A stretch of 64,000 nucleotides of DNA from CAVVTR01 sp963751245 (lineage in GTDB: Bacteria > Acidobacteriota > Thermoanaerobaculia > Thermoanaerobaculales > Thermoanaerobaculaceae). The stretch is taken from contig CAVVTR010000007.1 in NCBI GenBank assembly GCA_963751245.1, positions 372,001 through 436,000 on the forward strand. Direction: 5' to 3'. Position 1 is the stretch's first letter. The number at the start of each line of letters is the position of its first letter. Below, in pieces: positions 8,707 to 17,414 of the stretch. The notes under the pieces are model-generated. The model ran no database searches. It had not been told where the DNA came from and was given only the letters and a program-made list of their open reading frames with translations. The translations under genes and the position numbers were made by a program.

Positions 8707-9641
8707 GCGCCGACCTCCAGGGGCGCAGCGCGTTCAACCTGCTCGCCAGCGTGCGGGTGACGCGCCTCAACGCGCTCGGCGCCGAGTGGAAGACCCAGGT
8801 CCAGGTGGGGGAGACGCCCCTGGCGCGCACCGAGCTCTACCAGCCGCTGGACTGGAGCGGTAACTGGTTCGTGGCGCCGTTCGTGGAGCACGCCAGCCAG
8901 AGGATCGGGACGTTCGAGGGCGAGCGCAGGGTGGCCGAGTACCGGGTTCGCACCGACCAGGTGGGGCTCACGCTGGGCCGCCAGCTCGGCCGCGTCGGCG
9001 CGGTCACCGTGGGCGTCGTGCGCGGCCGGGGCCGGGGCAGCGTGGATTCGGGGGCCCCCGCCGTGCGCAGCTTCGACGCGAACCGCGCCGGCGTCGTCGC
9101 GCAGCTCATCATCGACCAGCTGGACAACACGGGTTTTCCCACCAGCGGCACCTTCGCGACGGCCGACCTCTACAGCTCGCGCACCGCCCTCGGCGCCGAC
9201 GAGGCGTACTCCAAGGCGGCGCTGGAGGCCACCCAGGCGGTCACCGCCGGGCGCACCACGTTCGTGGGCAGCCTCCGCCTCTACTCCAGCCTCGGCTCCA
9301 CGCTCCCCTACCACGACCGCTTCACCATGGGCGGCCTGTTCTCCCTGGCCGGTTTCGAGCCCGGCCAGATCAGCGGAGACAAGGGCGGCGCGGCGGCCCT
9401 GTTCGGCTACTACCGCGTGGCCCGGCTGTCCCCGGGGGCCGGCGGCGGCCTCTACGCCGGGCTCGGGGTGGAAGCGGGGAACCTCTGGGGCGACCGCGAC
9501 CCCGTGGAGCTCGGCGGGCTCCGCCGCGCCGTCACCGCGCTGGTGGGCGCCGACACCGTGGTTGGACCCGTCTACGTCGCCTACGGGTGGGCCGCCGGGG
9601 GCCACGACAGCTTCTACGTCTACGTCGGCCGCACGTTCTGA
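8340..9641 (+). CDS. POTRA-like and outer-membrane barrel part of the same frameshifted gene
   Basis: The reading frame from 8340 continues the patatin protein (R-G-E-T-A-A-R). A short POTRA-like segment follows, then about 330 residues of alternating hydrophobic strands ending in a C-terminal aromatic, typical of BamA/Omp85-like surface-antigen barrels. Patatin-POTRA-barrel architecture matches PlpD-type proteins, where the barrel anchors or exports the lipase. If the frameshift is real this part has no proper start; a GTG at 8391 is available. I treat 7411-9641 as one gene. Confidence 0.82.
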   Translation, partial: RGETAARASAGTLGRFSVDEEAYADYERRRTGHDVTAVRIESVQVATGAPVDPRIIMRRIRTRPHAPLDLDTLRGDLARIYELGDFQLVEFTLLDTERGYGLLIDAKEKPWGPTYVRFGLNLSADLQGRSAFNLLASVRVTRLNALGAEWKTQVQVGETPLARTELYQPLDWSGNWFVAPFVEHASQRIGTFEGERRVAEYRVRTDQVGLTLGRQLGRVGAVTVGVVRGRGRGSVDSGAPAVRSFDANRAGVVAQLIIDQLDNTGFPTSGTFATADLYSSRTALGADEAYSKAALEATQAVTAGRTTFVGSLRLYSSLGSTLPYHDRFTMGGLFSLAGFEPGQISGDKGGAAALFGYYRVARLSPGAGGGLYAGLGVEAGNLWGDRDPVELGGLRRAVTALVGADTVVGPVYVAYGWAAGGHDSFYVYVGRTF

Positions 9642-9679
9642 ACTGTACAATGGGCGCGGAACGACGCAAGGAGGCCGAT

Positions 9680-10243
9680 GTGAAGCGCTCATCCCTCATC
9701 GCTGTACTGGCCGTGGCCGTCCTCATCCCCGCCGCGGCGTGCACGAAGTCCCCGGGGCCCGGGACGGCCGCCCCGAAGCCCGCGCAGCGGGTCTCCAACA
9801 CCGCCCTCGGTATCGCCATCGCCGACCTCCCCGCGGGGTTCAGGGTGGTCGAGAACAACGACGACGGCCTGATCCTGGACCGCGGGGCCGAGGTGGACGC
9901 CACCCTCACGATCACGGCGGGACCCCTGCAGCCCCAGGGCGTCGACCTGATCCAGGCCGTCAACGAGCAGAAGCCCGAGTTCGAGCGCATGCGGGGCGGG
10001 AAGTTCCTGGGCTACAAGGAGCTGCGCACGCCCATCGGCACCGCCTACACGGTGCGCGGGCAGCGCGCCGGCGAGTCGGGTCCCCAGGAGATTGCCCGGG
10101 TGCTCACCATCGATCCCTCGGCGAGCCGGGTCCTCGTCCTGAGCTACGTGTACCGGACCGGCGATGACACCAAGGCCCGCATGGAGGAGCTCCTCGACGT
10201 GCTGGCGCAGATCGAGCCCCTCACGACGCAGCAGGGGTCCTGA
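9680..10243 (+). CDS. Predicted lipoprotein of unknown function
   Basis: A protein of 187 aa that I cannot assign to a family. Residues 1-19 form a lipoprotein signal ending in the lipobox A-A-A-C. The mature part is soluble, with alternating hydrophobic strands (FRVVENNDDGLILDRG, ATLTITAG) and a C-terminal helix; it resembles small periplasmic proteins that measure or bind a surface component. The GTG start at 9680 is fixed by AAGGAGG at 9668-9674. A TACAAT hexamer at 9646-9651 could be its -10 box. Confidence 0.75.
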   Translation: MKRSSLIAVLAVAVLIPAAACTKSPGPGTAAPKPAQRVSNTALGIAIADLPAGFRVVENNDDGLILDRGAEVDATLTITAGPLQPQGVDLIQAVNEQKPEFERMRGGKFLGYKELRTPIGTAYTVRGQRAGESGPQEIARVLTIDPSASRVLVLSYVYRTGDDTKARMEELLDVLAQIEPLTTQQGS

Positions 10244-10259
10244 TCCCGGCTCCGCACCT

Positions 10260-11090
10260 TCACGTTTCGGGGTGCAGGAGGGCGTCGGCGAGCTCGTTCC
10301 GGCGGTCGCGGAGGAACAGCCGGCGCGCGGTGGACGCGCGGCAGGCCTCGAAGTCGACGTCGGCGAGGAGGACGTGATCGGCGCCGGCCGGCGCCTGCGC
10401 CAGCACCTGGCCGGAGGGATCGCACACGAAGGAGCGGCCGTCGAACTCCAGCGCCTCCTCGCGGCCCACCCGGTTGGCCAGGGCGGTGAAGTAGCCGTTC
10501 TGGAACGCCGCCACGCGGAGCTCGGCCTCGTACAGCCCGTCGGGCCACTCGCCAACGGCGCCGGCCTGTGGAACCACCACGAGGTCGGCACCGGCGAGGC
10601 CCAGGGACCGCATCACCTCCGGGTAGTGCCGGTCGTAGCAGATGGCCACGCCGAGGCGTCCGGCGGCGGTGTCGTAGACGGGCATGCCGCGGTCGCCGGG
10701 GGTGTAGTACCCCTGCTCGTGGAAGCCCTCCATCTCGGCCACGTGGAGCATCCGGGTGACGCCGAGGAGCCGGCCGTCGGCGTCGATCACCGGCGAGCTG
10801 TCGTAGGCACGCTCCCCCTCGCGCTCGTAGAGGTTGAGCACCACCACCACGCCGAGCTCGGCGGCGAGGCGCGCGAACGCCTGCGTGGTCGGTCCGGGGA
10901 CGGGCTCGGCCAGCTCCAGGGGCGGCGCGCCGCAGGCCCTCCGCTGTGGGTAGAACGGCGTCAGGGCGAGCTCCGCGAAGGCGACCAGGCGGGCGCCGCG
11001 GGCGGCGGCCTCCCTGGTGGCGGCGAGGGCGCGCCGGAGGTTGTCGTCGAGGTCGGGGGTGGCGTGCTGCTGGACGAGGGCGAGGCGCAT
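10260..11090 (-). CDS. Nitrilase-superfamily amidohydrolase lacking the usual catalytic lysine
   Basis: Carbon-nitrogen hydrolase of 276 aa, closest by eye to N-carbamoylputrescine amidases (FHEQGYYTPGD, ICYDRHYPEV). Of the Glu-Lys-Cys triad, the glutamate (E40, in AFAEL) and cysteine (C151, in ICYD) are present. The position expected for lysine reads methionine (M114, in VTRMLHV), 17 residues before PGD as in the family. Activity may be altered, or a neighbouring residue may compensate. It lies 19 nt after the HDAC-like gene on the same strand, so a shared operon on amide or polyamine substrates is plausible. Confidence 0.82.
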   Translation of the reverse strand: MRLALVQQHATPDLDDNLRRALAATREAAARGARLVAFAELALTPFYPQRRACGAPPLELAEPVPGPTTQAFARLAAELGVVVVLNLYEREGERAYDSSPVIDADGRLLGVTRMLHVAEMEGFHEQGYYTPGDRGMPVYDTAAGRLGVAICYDRHYPEVMRSLGLAGADLVVVPQAGAVGEWPDGLYEAELRVAAFQNGYFTALANRVGREEALEFDGRSFVCDPSGQVLAQAPAGADHVLLADVDFEACRASTARRLFLRDRRNELADALLHPET

Positions 11091-11109
11091 GAGGGGTTCC
11101 TTTCGGCCG

Positions 11110-13002
11110 TCACGCCTGGCCGGGGGCGGGCGCGAGGCGGAGGGAGAGGGCTTCGTGGGCGGCGCGGGCGCGGCGTTCGTACTCCTCGCCGGTGACGCGT
11201 TCCTTGAGGCGCCGGCTCACCGCGAGCACCATGGGGGAGGCCGGCCAGGCCAGCGACTCGCCGCTGGCCGTGTCCACCACGCGGCCGGACTCCACCGCGC
11301 CGGACGCCTCGGCCAGGGGGAGGCCCGCGAGGAGCGCCTCGAGGGCGCGGAACAGCCCCTCGTGAGCGGGTTCCAGGAAGCTCACGAACGGGCGGCTGAT
11401 CGCCGCGATGTGGAAGTGGTTCGGGCGGTAGTAGAGGCCGTCCAGCTCCAGCGTCTCGCACAGGACGACGAGCCAGCCGAAGAACTCCCCGAGCAGCCCG
11501 AGCCCCGGGTGGCTCTGCCCCGGCAGGGGCGGGCGGCCGTCGCCCAAGGGGAGGCGGGGGTTCTGCAGGAGCAGCCACTCCACGACCAGCAGCTCCATGC
11601 CCTCGATCATCCGCGTGCTGCGGCGGACGCGAAGCTCCACCAGAACCTCGGCGCGTCCGGGCCCGCCGAACACCCGGAGCGTCTGGCCCAGGGGGTGGTC
11701 CAGCTCGAGGTCGACCTGCGGGTTCCTGAATCCGCGGGCGCGGAGCTGCTGCAGCATCCCGAAGCGCTCCAGGATGAGCTCCACCCCCACCTTGGAGAAG
11801 TAGCCCAGGAAGCGGGTCTGGTGCGGAATGCCGGGGAGGATCCCCACGAGGTCCTCCTCGGTGAGCTCCCAGCCGCTGCCCTGGGTCGCCTGCGTGAGGT
11901 GGGCGGGGTCGAGCTCCCGCTTGATCTGCCGGAAGCGGAGGAGGGTGAGCTCCTCGTTGCGGGGCGGCTCCAGAGGGGCGCCGGTGACCAGCCACGACAG
12001 GTAGCGGGCCGTGTACCGCCAGGCGGCGTCGCCGTACCCTCCGCCCAGCACCACGGCCATGGGGAGACCGCGACCGCGCACCAGCTCGGTGACCAGGCGG
12101 TCGCGGGCGAGAATCCCCTCGGCGGTAATCCTCCAGTTGCCGATGCGGTCGTCGGCGGCGGGGTCGCAGCCCGCCAGGTAGACCACCAGGTCGGGCTTGA
12201 AGTCCGCCACCACCGGCGGCAGGTGCTTGACCAGGGCGCCCAGGTAGGCGTCGTCGTCGACGCCGGCGCCGAGGGCGAGGCTGGTGGACGCCACCGCCTC
12301 CACTTCGCCCCAGTGCTCGTTGTGGACCGAGAAGGTGTAGACGTCCTCGTCCGCCGCGAACACCTCGCGGGTGCCGTTACCGTCGTGGAGGTCGGTGTCG
12401 ACGACCAGCACGCGGCCCGCATAGCCGCGCCGGCGTAGCCGGCGGATGGCGATGGCGATGTCGTTGAAGACGCAGAACCCCATGCCGCGGGACGCGGAGG
12501 CGTGGTGGAACCCGCCCCCCATGTTCACGGCGATGGCGCCGGTGGCGAGGGCCAACCGCGTGGCCTGGATGGTGCCTCCGGCCATGAGCCGCTGCACGTC
12601 CAACACCGTCTCCACCTCGGTCTCGTCGACGGTGCTGCCCAGGATGCCCGTCACCACCTCCGGGCGCTGCAGCGATTCCACGTACGCCGGGGTGTGCACC
12701 AGGAGGATGTTGTGCAGCGCCGCCGGGCGGGGGACCGAGATCTCGTCCCGGCGGATCAGCCGTTCCTCGGACAGGAAGGCGAGGATCCGATCGGCACGCA
12801 GGGGGTCCAGCGGGACGCCCCACATGGTGCGCTCGTAGCCCGGGTCGTAGACGAGGCGCAGCGCCGGGGGGCGCAGCGTGTAGCGGAGGTAGCGCCACTG
12901 GCGGCGGACAAGCCGGCGCAGCTGCGCGCGCAGTGGGGGGCGGGGCGGGACGGCGGGCGGCGGGTTCCCCGCGCGGACGGGTCCGTGGGGCTCGGCCGGC
13001 AT
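11110..13002 (-). CDS. Histone-deacetylase-family hydrolase with long C-terminal extension
   Basis: Protein of 630 aa. Residues about 48-342 form an HDAC/acetylpolyamine amidohydrolase domain with the active-site histidine pair (H166-H167 in GGGFHHA), zinc ligands D204 and H206 (VDTDLHDGNG) and D280 (AGCDP), and the transition-state tyrosine Y323 (GGGYG). Zinc chemistry should be intact: removal of acetyl groups from amines. Residues 343-630 are an additional region rich in Leu/Glu/Arg with no family I can name; most bacterial HDAC-like enzymes end near 300-370 aa. The ATG at 13002 lies 6 nt after TATACT (13014-13009), suggesting leaderless transcription. Confidence 0.88.
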   Translation of the reverse strand: MPAEPHGPVRAGNPPPAVPPRPPLRAQLRRLVRRQWRYLRYTLRPPALRLVYDPGYERTMWGVPLDPLRADRILAFLSEERLIRRDEISVPRPAALHNILLVHTPAYVESLQRPEVVTGILGSTVDETEVETVLDVQRLMAGGTIQATRLALATGAIAVNMGGGFHHASASRGMGFCVFNDIAIAIRRLRRRGYAGRVLVVDTDLHDGNGTREVFAADEDVYTFSVHNEHWGEVEAVASTSLALGAGVDDDAYLGALVKHLPPVVADFKPDLVVYLAGCDPAADDRIGNWRITAEGILARDRLVTELVRGRGLPMAVVLGGGYGDAAWRYTARYLSWLVTGAPLEPPRNEELTLLRFRQIKRELDPAHLTQATQGSGWELTEEDLVGILPGIPHQTRFLGYFSKVGVELILERFGMLQQLRARGFRNPQVDLELDHPLGQTLRVFGGPGRAEVLVELRVRRSTRMIEGMELLVVEWLLLQNPRLPLGDGRPPLPGQSHPGLGLLGEFFGWLVVLCETLELDGLYYRPNHFHIAAISRPFVSFLEPAHEGLFRALEALLAGLPLAEASGAVESGRVVDTASGESLAWPASPMVLAVSRRLKERVTGEEYERRARAAHEALSLRLAPAPGQA

Positions 13003-13008
13003 GCCGCC

Positions 13009-13014
13009 AGTATA
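13009..13014 (-). promoter_or_regulatory. Leaderless-type -10 box of the HDAC-like gene
   Basis: TATACT on the minus strand ends 6 nt before the ATG at 13002, which places the expected transcription start at or within a base or two of the start codon. No clear -35 is seen. Confidence 0.5.
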
Positions 13015-13107
13015 GGCGGGGCGCCGCGCCGGAGCCTCTCTAAAGCGGTGCCGTCCCGTGCTAGTGTGAAAGAACCGGCGACTCGTTCCCACCGGTCTGG
13101 AGGCCCC

Positions 13108-14115
13108 ATGAGCGGCACGCGCGTCATCCTCATCCCCGGAGACGGCATCGGACCGTCGATCAGTGACGCGGTGGTCCGGATCCTCGAAGCCGCGGGCGCC
13201 AGTGTCTCCTGGGAGACGCAGCACGCCGGGGCCGAGACCATCCCGACCCACGGCGACACCCTGCCCGAGGCCGTGCTGCAGGCCGTGCGCGACGCGGGAG
13301 TGGCCCTCAAGGGGCCGGTCACCACGCCGGTGGGCAAGGGCTTCACCTCGGTGAACGTGCGGCTGCGCAAGGCGCTGAACCTCTTCGCCAACGTGCGCCC
13401 CGTCCGTTCGCTGCCCAACGTGCCCACCTGCCACGACCACGTCGACCTGGTGGTCGTGCGCGAGAACACCGAAGGGCTGTACTCGGGGGTGGAGCACGAG
13501 GTGATCCCCGGCGTGGTGGAGTCGATCAAGATCATGACCCGCAAGGCGTGCCTGCGTATCTGCGCCTTCGCCTTCGACTACGCCCGCCGCAACGGCCGCC
13601 GCAAGGTCACCGCCGTGCACAAGGCCAACATCATGAAGCTGTCGGACGGCCTCTTCCTGGACTGCTTCCGCGAGGTGGCGGCGGGGTACCCGGACATCGA
13701 GAGCAACGACGTCATCGTCGACGCCGCCTGCATGAAGCTGGTCATGGATCCCCACCAGTTCGACGTCGTGGTGATGGAGAACCTCTACGGCGACATCCTC
13801 TCGGACCTGTGCTCGGGGCTCGTCGGCGGCCTCGGGGTCACCCCGGGGGTGAACATCGGCGAGGGGGTCGCCGTCTTCGAGGCCGTGCACGGCTCGGCGC
13901 CGGACATCGCCGGGCGCAACCTCGCCAACCCCACGGCGCTGCTGCTCTCCGCCGTGCTGCTCCTGCGCCACCTGGGCCAGGACGGACCGGCCGACCGCAT
14001 CGACGCCGCCCTGCAGCGCACCCTGGCGGACGGGATCAAGACCCGCGACCTGGGCGGCTCGGCCAGCACCACCGAGTTCACCGAGGCGGTGGCGGCCCGC
14101 CTGGAGCCGCGCTGA
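13108..14115 (+). CDS. Isocitrate/isopropylmalate dehydrogenase family, probable NAD-dependent isocitrate dehydrogenase
   Basis: Beta-decarboxylating dehydrogenase of 335 aa. Signature stretches are IPGDGIGP, RENTEGLYSG, the catalytic Lys in AVHKANIMKLSDG, and the Mg-binding MENLYGDILSDL followed by HGSAPDIAG. The short form with T-S-V-N-V-R-L-R-K fits NAD-dependent isocitrate dehydrogenase (TCA cycle) better than LeuB; homoisocitrate dehydrogenase is another possibility. The ATG follows a GGAGG ribosome site. It is divergent from the HDAC-like gene. Confidence 0.85.
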   Translation: MSGTRVILIPGDGIGPSISDAVVRILEAAGASVSWETQHAGAETIPTHGDTLPEAVLQAVRDAGVALKGPVTTPVGKGFTSVNVRLRKALNLFANVRPVRSLPNVPTCHDHVDLVVVRENTEGLYSGVEHEVIPGVVESIKIMTRKACLRICAFAFDYARRNGRRKVTAVHKANIMKLSDGLFLDCFREVAAGYPDIESNDVIVDAACMKLVMDPHQFDVVVMENLYGDILSDLCSGLVGGLGVTPGVNIGEGVAVFEAVHGSAPDIAGRNLANPTALLLSAVLLLRHLGQDGPADRIDAALQRTLADGIKTRDLGGSASTTEFTEAVAARLEPR

Positions 14116-14398
14116 CCGCGGCGGGGCAGGCCCGGGCTCAAAGGAAGTCGGCACAGGACACGAAGAAGCCGCAGCCCGGCAGCGGCCACGGTGAAGCTCA
14201 TGATCGTGTCGCGCCGCTCCGGCGGGGTCCGGCCCGGTGGCCGGTCCGCCCGCGTTGCGGCCCTGCCGGTGACGGGTTTCGCGCGGCGAGGCCCCGCCGC
14301 AGCCCGGCCCTTGACGGAGGCCCCTCGGGGGTCGAGAGTAGGGGCACCATGAAGCGAACGGCGGGGGTGCGCCGGCGGCACCGGGGGACCGGCCGCCC

Positions 14399-15445
14399 AT
14401 GAGCCGCCGGCCGCGGGGACGCGGCGCGGTGGACAACCCCGCCGGCCGGTTCGAGCGCGTCCGGGTGGAGCCGGAAGAGGCCACGGAGAACGGACCGCGG
14501 ACCGCGTTCCTGCCCGACGCGTCCCGCACGGTGCTGAGCCTCAACACGAGCCCGGACATCCCGTTCTCGGCCAGCCTCAACCCCTATCGGGGCTGCGAGC
14601 ACGGCTGCGCCTACTGCTACGCCCGTCCGTTCCACGAGTACCTTGGCCTGTCGGCGGGGCTCGACTTCGAGACCCGCATCTTCGTCAAGGAGGACGCGCC
14701 GGCGCTGCTCGAGCGCGCCCTCGACGCCCCCGGCTGGCGGCCGCAGCCCGTGGCGCTGAGCGGCGCCACGGACCCGTACCAGCCGGTGGAGCGCCGCCTC
14801 CGTCTCACCCGGCGCTGCCTGGAGGTCCTCGCCGCGCGTCTCAACCCGGTCACCGTGACCACCAAGAACCACCTCGTCACCCGGGACGCCGACCTCCTGG
14901 CCGCCCTGGCCGGGGTGGGGGCCGCCTCGGTGGCCGTCTCGGTGACCACCCTCGACGACGCCCTCACGGGCATCCTCGAGCCCCGCACCTCGAGGCCGCG
15001 ACGGCGCCTGGAGGCCATCGCGGCGCTGGTGGCGGCAGGGGTGCCGGCGGGCGTCTGGGTGGCGCCGGTGATCCCCGCCGTCACCGACCACGAGCTGCCC
15101 GCCATCCTCGAGGCCGCGGCCGGCGCCGGGGCGGTGTTCGCCGGCTACGAGGTGCTGCGCCTGCCCCACGGCGTCGCCGACCTCTTCTCCGCCTGGCTCG
15201 ACGTCCACATGCCCGACCGCCGGGAAAAGGTCTTGAACCGGGTGCGCGAGATGCGGGGCGGCGCGCTCAACGACGCGAGGTTCGCGACGAGGCTGCGCGG
15301 AGAGGGTGCCTGGGCGGATCAGATCGCCGCGCTGTTCGAGGTCGCCTGCCGCCGCGCCGGCCTGCGGACGGGGAGGCCGGAGCTCTCGGCGGCAGCGTTC
15401 CGCCGGCCGGGAGGGACGCAGGGCTCGCTGTTCGGCGGGACGTGA
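14399..15445 (+). CDS. Radical SAM protein, PA0069/SplB-like
   Basis: Radical S-adenosylmethionine protein of 348 aa. The 4Fe-4S cluster motif is C66xxxC70xxC73 (CEHGCAYC), preceded by SLNPYRG. ALSGATDPYQPVERRL is highly typical of the PA0069/Rv2578c-type group, which is related to spore photoproduct lyase but of unproven function. An N-terminal RGRGA stretch and the C-terminal GSLFG also match that group. The preceding 283 nt hold no gene I can support. Confidence 0.88.
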   Translation: MSRRPRGRGAVDNPAGRFERVRVEPEEATENGPRTAFLPDASRTVLSLNTSPDIPFSASLNPYRGCEHGCAYCYARPFHEYLGLSAGLDFETRIFVKEDAPALLERALDAPGWRPQPVALSGATDPYQPVERRLRLTRRCLEVLAARLNPVTVTTKNHLVTRDADLLAALAGVGAASVAVSVTTLDDALTGILEPRTSRPRRRLEAIAALVAAGVPAGVWVAPVIPAVTDHELPAILEAAAGAGAVFAGYEVLRLPHGVADLFSAWLDVHMPDRREKVLNRVREMRGGALNDARFATRLRGEGAWADQIAALFEVACRRAGLRTGRPELSAAAFRRPGGTQGSLFGGT

Positions 15446-15447
15446 GC

Positions 15448-15933
15448 TCAGATCACGGCGAGCAGCAGCACCTCGACGAGGCCGGCGGCGAGGCCGGCGG
15501 CGAGGTCGTCGGCGACGATGCCGACGCCCCCGGGCAGGCGCTCCAGCGCCCGCACCGGCCACGGCTTGAGCACGTCGAAGACGCGGAAGGCGACGAAGCC
15601 GCCGGCGACGAGGGGGAGCGTCACCCTCCCCCGCGCGAGCAGCGCCACCACGGTGAGCGCCAGCCACTGGCCGGCCACCTCGTCGAGGACCACGGCCCCG
15701 GGATCCTCCACCCCGCGCCGCCGCGCCTCGGCGCCGCACGCCCACACCGCCACGGGGACGAGCAGCACCGTCCCGGCCACTCCTGCGGCGGCCGCGGCGG
15801 CGGGGGCCGCGAGGCAGAGCGCACCGAACAGCACGGCGCCGACGAGGGAGCCGACGGTGGTCCCCGGCGCCGGCAGGCGGTCGCCGAGACCCGCCACCGT
15901 GGCGAGGGCCCAGGGCAGGCCGTGACGCCTCAT
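15448..15933 (-). CDS. pgpA: Phosphatidylglycerophosphatase A
   Basis: Membrane enzyme of 161 aa that removes phosphate from phosphatidylglycerophosphate to make phosphatidylglycerol. Family features are the N-terminal LATVAGLGDRLPAPGT, the acidic DEVAGQWLAL motif, and FVAFRVFDVLKPWPVR followed by GGVGIVADDLAAG. About four transmembrane segments are seen. Its ATG overlaps the mpl stop (ATGA), so it is translated with mpl. It converges closely on the radical SAM gene. Confidence 0.9.
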   Translation of the reverse strand: MRRHGLPWALATVAGLGDRLPAPGTTVGSLVGAVLFGALCLAAPAAAAAAGVAGTVLLVPVAVWACGAEARRRGVEDPGAVVLDEVAGQWLALTVVALLARGRVTLPLVAGGFVAFRVFDVLKPWPVRALERLPGGVGIVADDLAAGLAAGLVEVLLLAVI

Positions 15934-17327
15934 CGCGTCTCCAGGGCTTCGAGCAGCCGTCGCGGCAGGCCTCCGAAGTCTCCGGAGGACATGCAGATCA
16001 CTGCGTCTCCGGGGCGCAACCGGGAGAGGACGCCGTCGAGGGGGTCGGTGTCGTCCGGCAGGGCCGCCGCTTCCGCGCCCGCCGCCTCCAGGCGGCGAGT
16101 GAGAGCCTCGCGGTCCAGGGTGTCCTCGGAGCCGAGCCGGCGGCGGTGGAACACCGGCGCCACCAGTGCCAGGTCGGCGGCGCCCAGCGCCTCCGCGTAG
16201 GCGTCGGCGAAGAGGGTGCGGCCGGCGGTGAGGGAGCGGGGTTCGAAGACCGCCACCAGGCGGCGGCCCCGGAAGCGCTTCCGGGCGCCCCGGAGGGTCA
16301 GGCCCACCGCGGTGGGGTGGTGGGCGAAGTCGTCCACGACCACCACGCCGCCGGCCTCCCCCAGCACCTCCAGGCGGCGGCGCACGCCGGGAAAGGTGGC
16401 GGCCGCTGCGGCGGCCCGTTCGGGGGGCACGCCGGCGAGCAGCGCGCAGGCCAGGGCGGCGAGCAGGTTGTCGAGGTTGTGCCGCCCCACCAGGGGGGCA
16501 AAGACGTCGAACGGCGCGCCCTGCCAGCGCATCGTGGCCCGGATGTGGCCGTCGTCGTCGTCGAACGCCTCGCAGCGCAGGTCGGCGCGGTCGACGTCGC
16601 CGTACCAGACGGTGCGGGAGGTCCCCTCGGCCACCCGGCGGGCGCCGGGATCGGCGGCGTTCGCCACCGTGGCCCCGCCGGGACCCACCAGTGCCACTCC
16701 GGCACGGAAGGCTGCCAGGATGGCATCGAGATCCGGGTAGATGTCGCCGTGGTCGAACTCCACGTTGTTGACCACGAACAGGTGCGGTGCGTAGTGGAGG
16801 AACTTGGGTCCCCGGTCGAAGAACGCCGTGTTGTACTCGTCGCCCTCCACGACCGTCCACCCCCCGTGTCCGAGCCTCCAGGGACGGCCGCCGCGGGGGA
16901 CGCCGCCGACCAGCACGGTGGGATCGAGGCCACACGCCGTGAACAGGTGGGCGGTGATGGCAGTCGTGGTGGTCTTTCCGTGGGTCCCCGCCACCACCAC
17001 GGACCGATTCGGACGGCAGAACCGCTCGCCGAAGGCGGCGGCCTGGGAGGTGTAGCGCAGCCCGCGCTCGAGGACCGCCGCGACCTCGGCGTTGGTGCGG
17101 GGCAGCGCGTTACCGATGATGACCTCGTCCACATCGGCGGGGATGGCGGCGGGATCGAAGCCGAGGCGGACCGGGATGCCGAGCTCCGCGAGGATCTCCG
17201 ACATGGGCGGGTACAGGGCGCTGTCCACGCCCGACACACGCTCGCCGGACTCGTGGAGAAGGCCCGCCAGCGACGCCATTGCGGTGCCGCCGATGGGGAG
17301 CAGGTAGAGGTGGCAGGATTCCTGCAT
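15930..17327 (-). CDS. mpl: UDP-N-acetylmuramate:tripeptide ligase (Mpl)
   Basis: Mur-ligase family, 465 aa. Mpl joins recycled L-Ala-gamma-D-Glu-meso-DAP tripeptide to UDP-MurNAc. Features are the N-terminal Rossmann start with IGGTAMASLAGLL (distinct from MurC's GxGGxGM), the ATP-binding VAGTHGKTTTT at about residues 112-122, EGDEYNTAFFD, NNVEFDHGDIY and a C-terminal ligase domain with DDFAHHPTAV. EGDEYNTAFFD separates Mpl from MurC. It indicates meso-DAP peptidoglycan and cell-wall recycling. Confidence 0.93.
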   Translation of the reverse strand: MQESCHLYLLPIGGTAMASLAGLLHESGERVSGVDSALYPPMSEILAELGIPVRLGFDPAAIPADVDEVIIGNALPRTNAEVAAVLERGLRYTSQAAAFGERFCRPNRSVVVAGTHGKTTTTAITAHLFTACGLDPTVLVGGVPRGGRPWRLGHGGWTVVEGDEYNTAFFDRGPKFLHYAPHLFVVNNVEFDHGDIYPDLDAILAAFRAGVALVGPGGATVANAADPGARRVAEGTSRTVWYGDVDRADLRCEAFDDDDGHIRATMRWQGAPFDVFAPLVGRHNLDNLLAALACALLAGVPPERAAAAAATFPGVRRRLEVLGEAGGVVVVDDFAHHPTAVGLTLRGARKRFRGRRLVAVFEPRSLTAGRTLFADAYAEALGAADLALVAPVFHRRRLGSEDTLDREALTRRLEAAGAEAAALPDDTDPLDGVLSRLRPGDAVICMSSGDFGGLPRRLLEALETR

Positions 17328-17414
17328 TCGATCTGGCGCCGTTCGGCGCGACGGTGTACTCTAACACCTCTGGCGCAACGGCAATCGGCAAGGCTGGAGA
17401 AGGAGGTATCAGCG

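Noticed and set aside
14116..14398. Promoter TTGACG at 14311 for the radical SAM gene
   Set aside because: The -35-like hexamer has no acceptable -10 at 16-18 nt, so I do not list it as a feature.
13003..14580. A 1156-codon frame that would extend the HDAC-like protein upstream
   Set aside because: The extra 526 codons are antisense to the dehydrogenase gene and lack motifs; the ATG at 13002 fits both the start of the domain and the -10 box.
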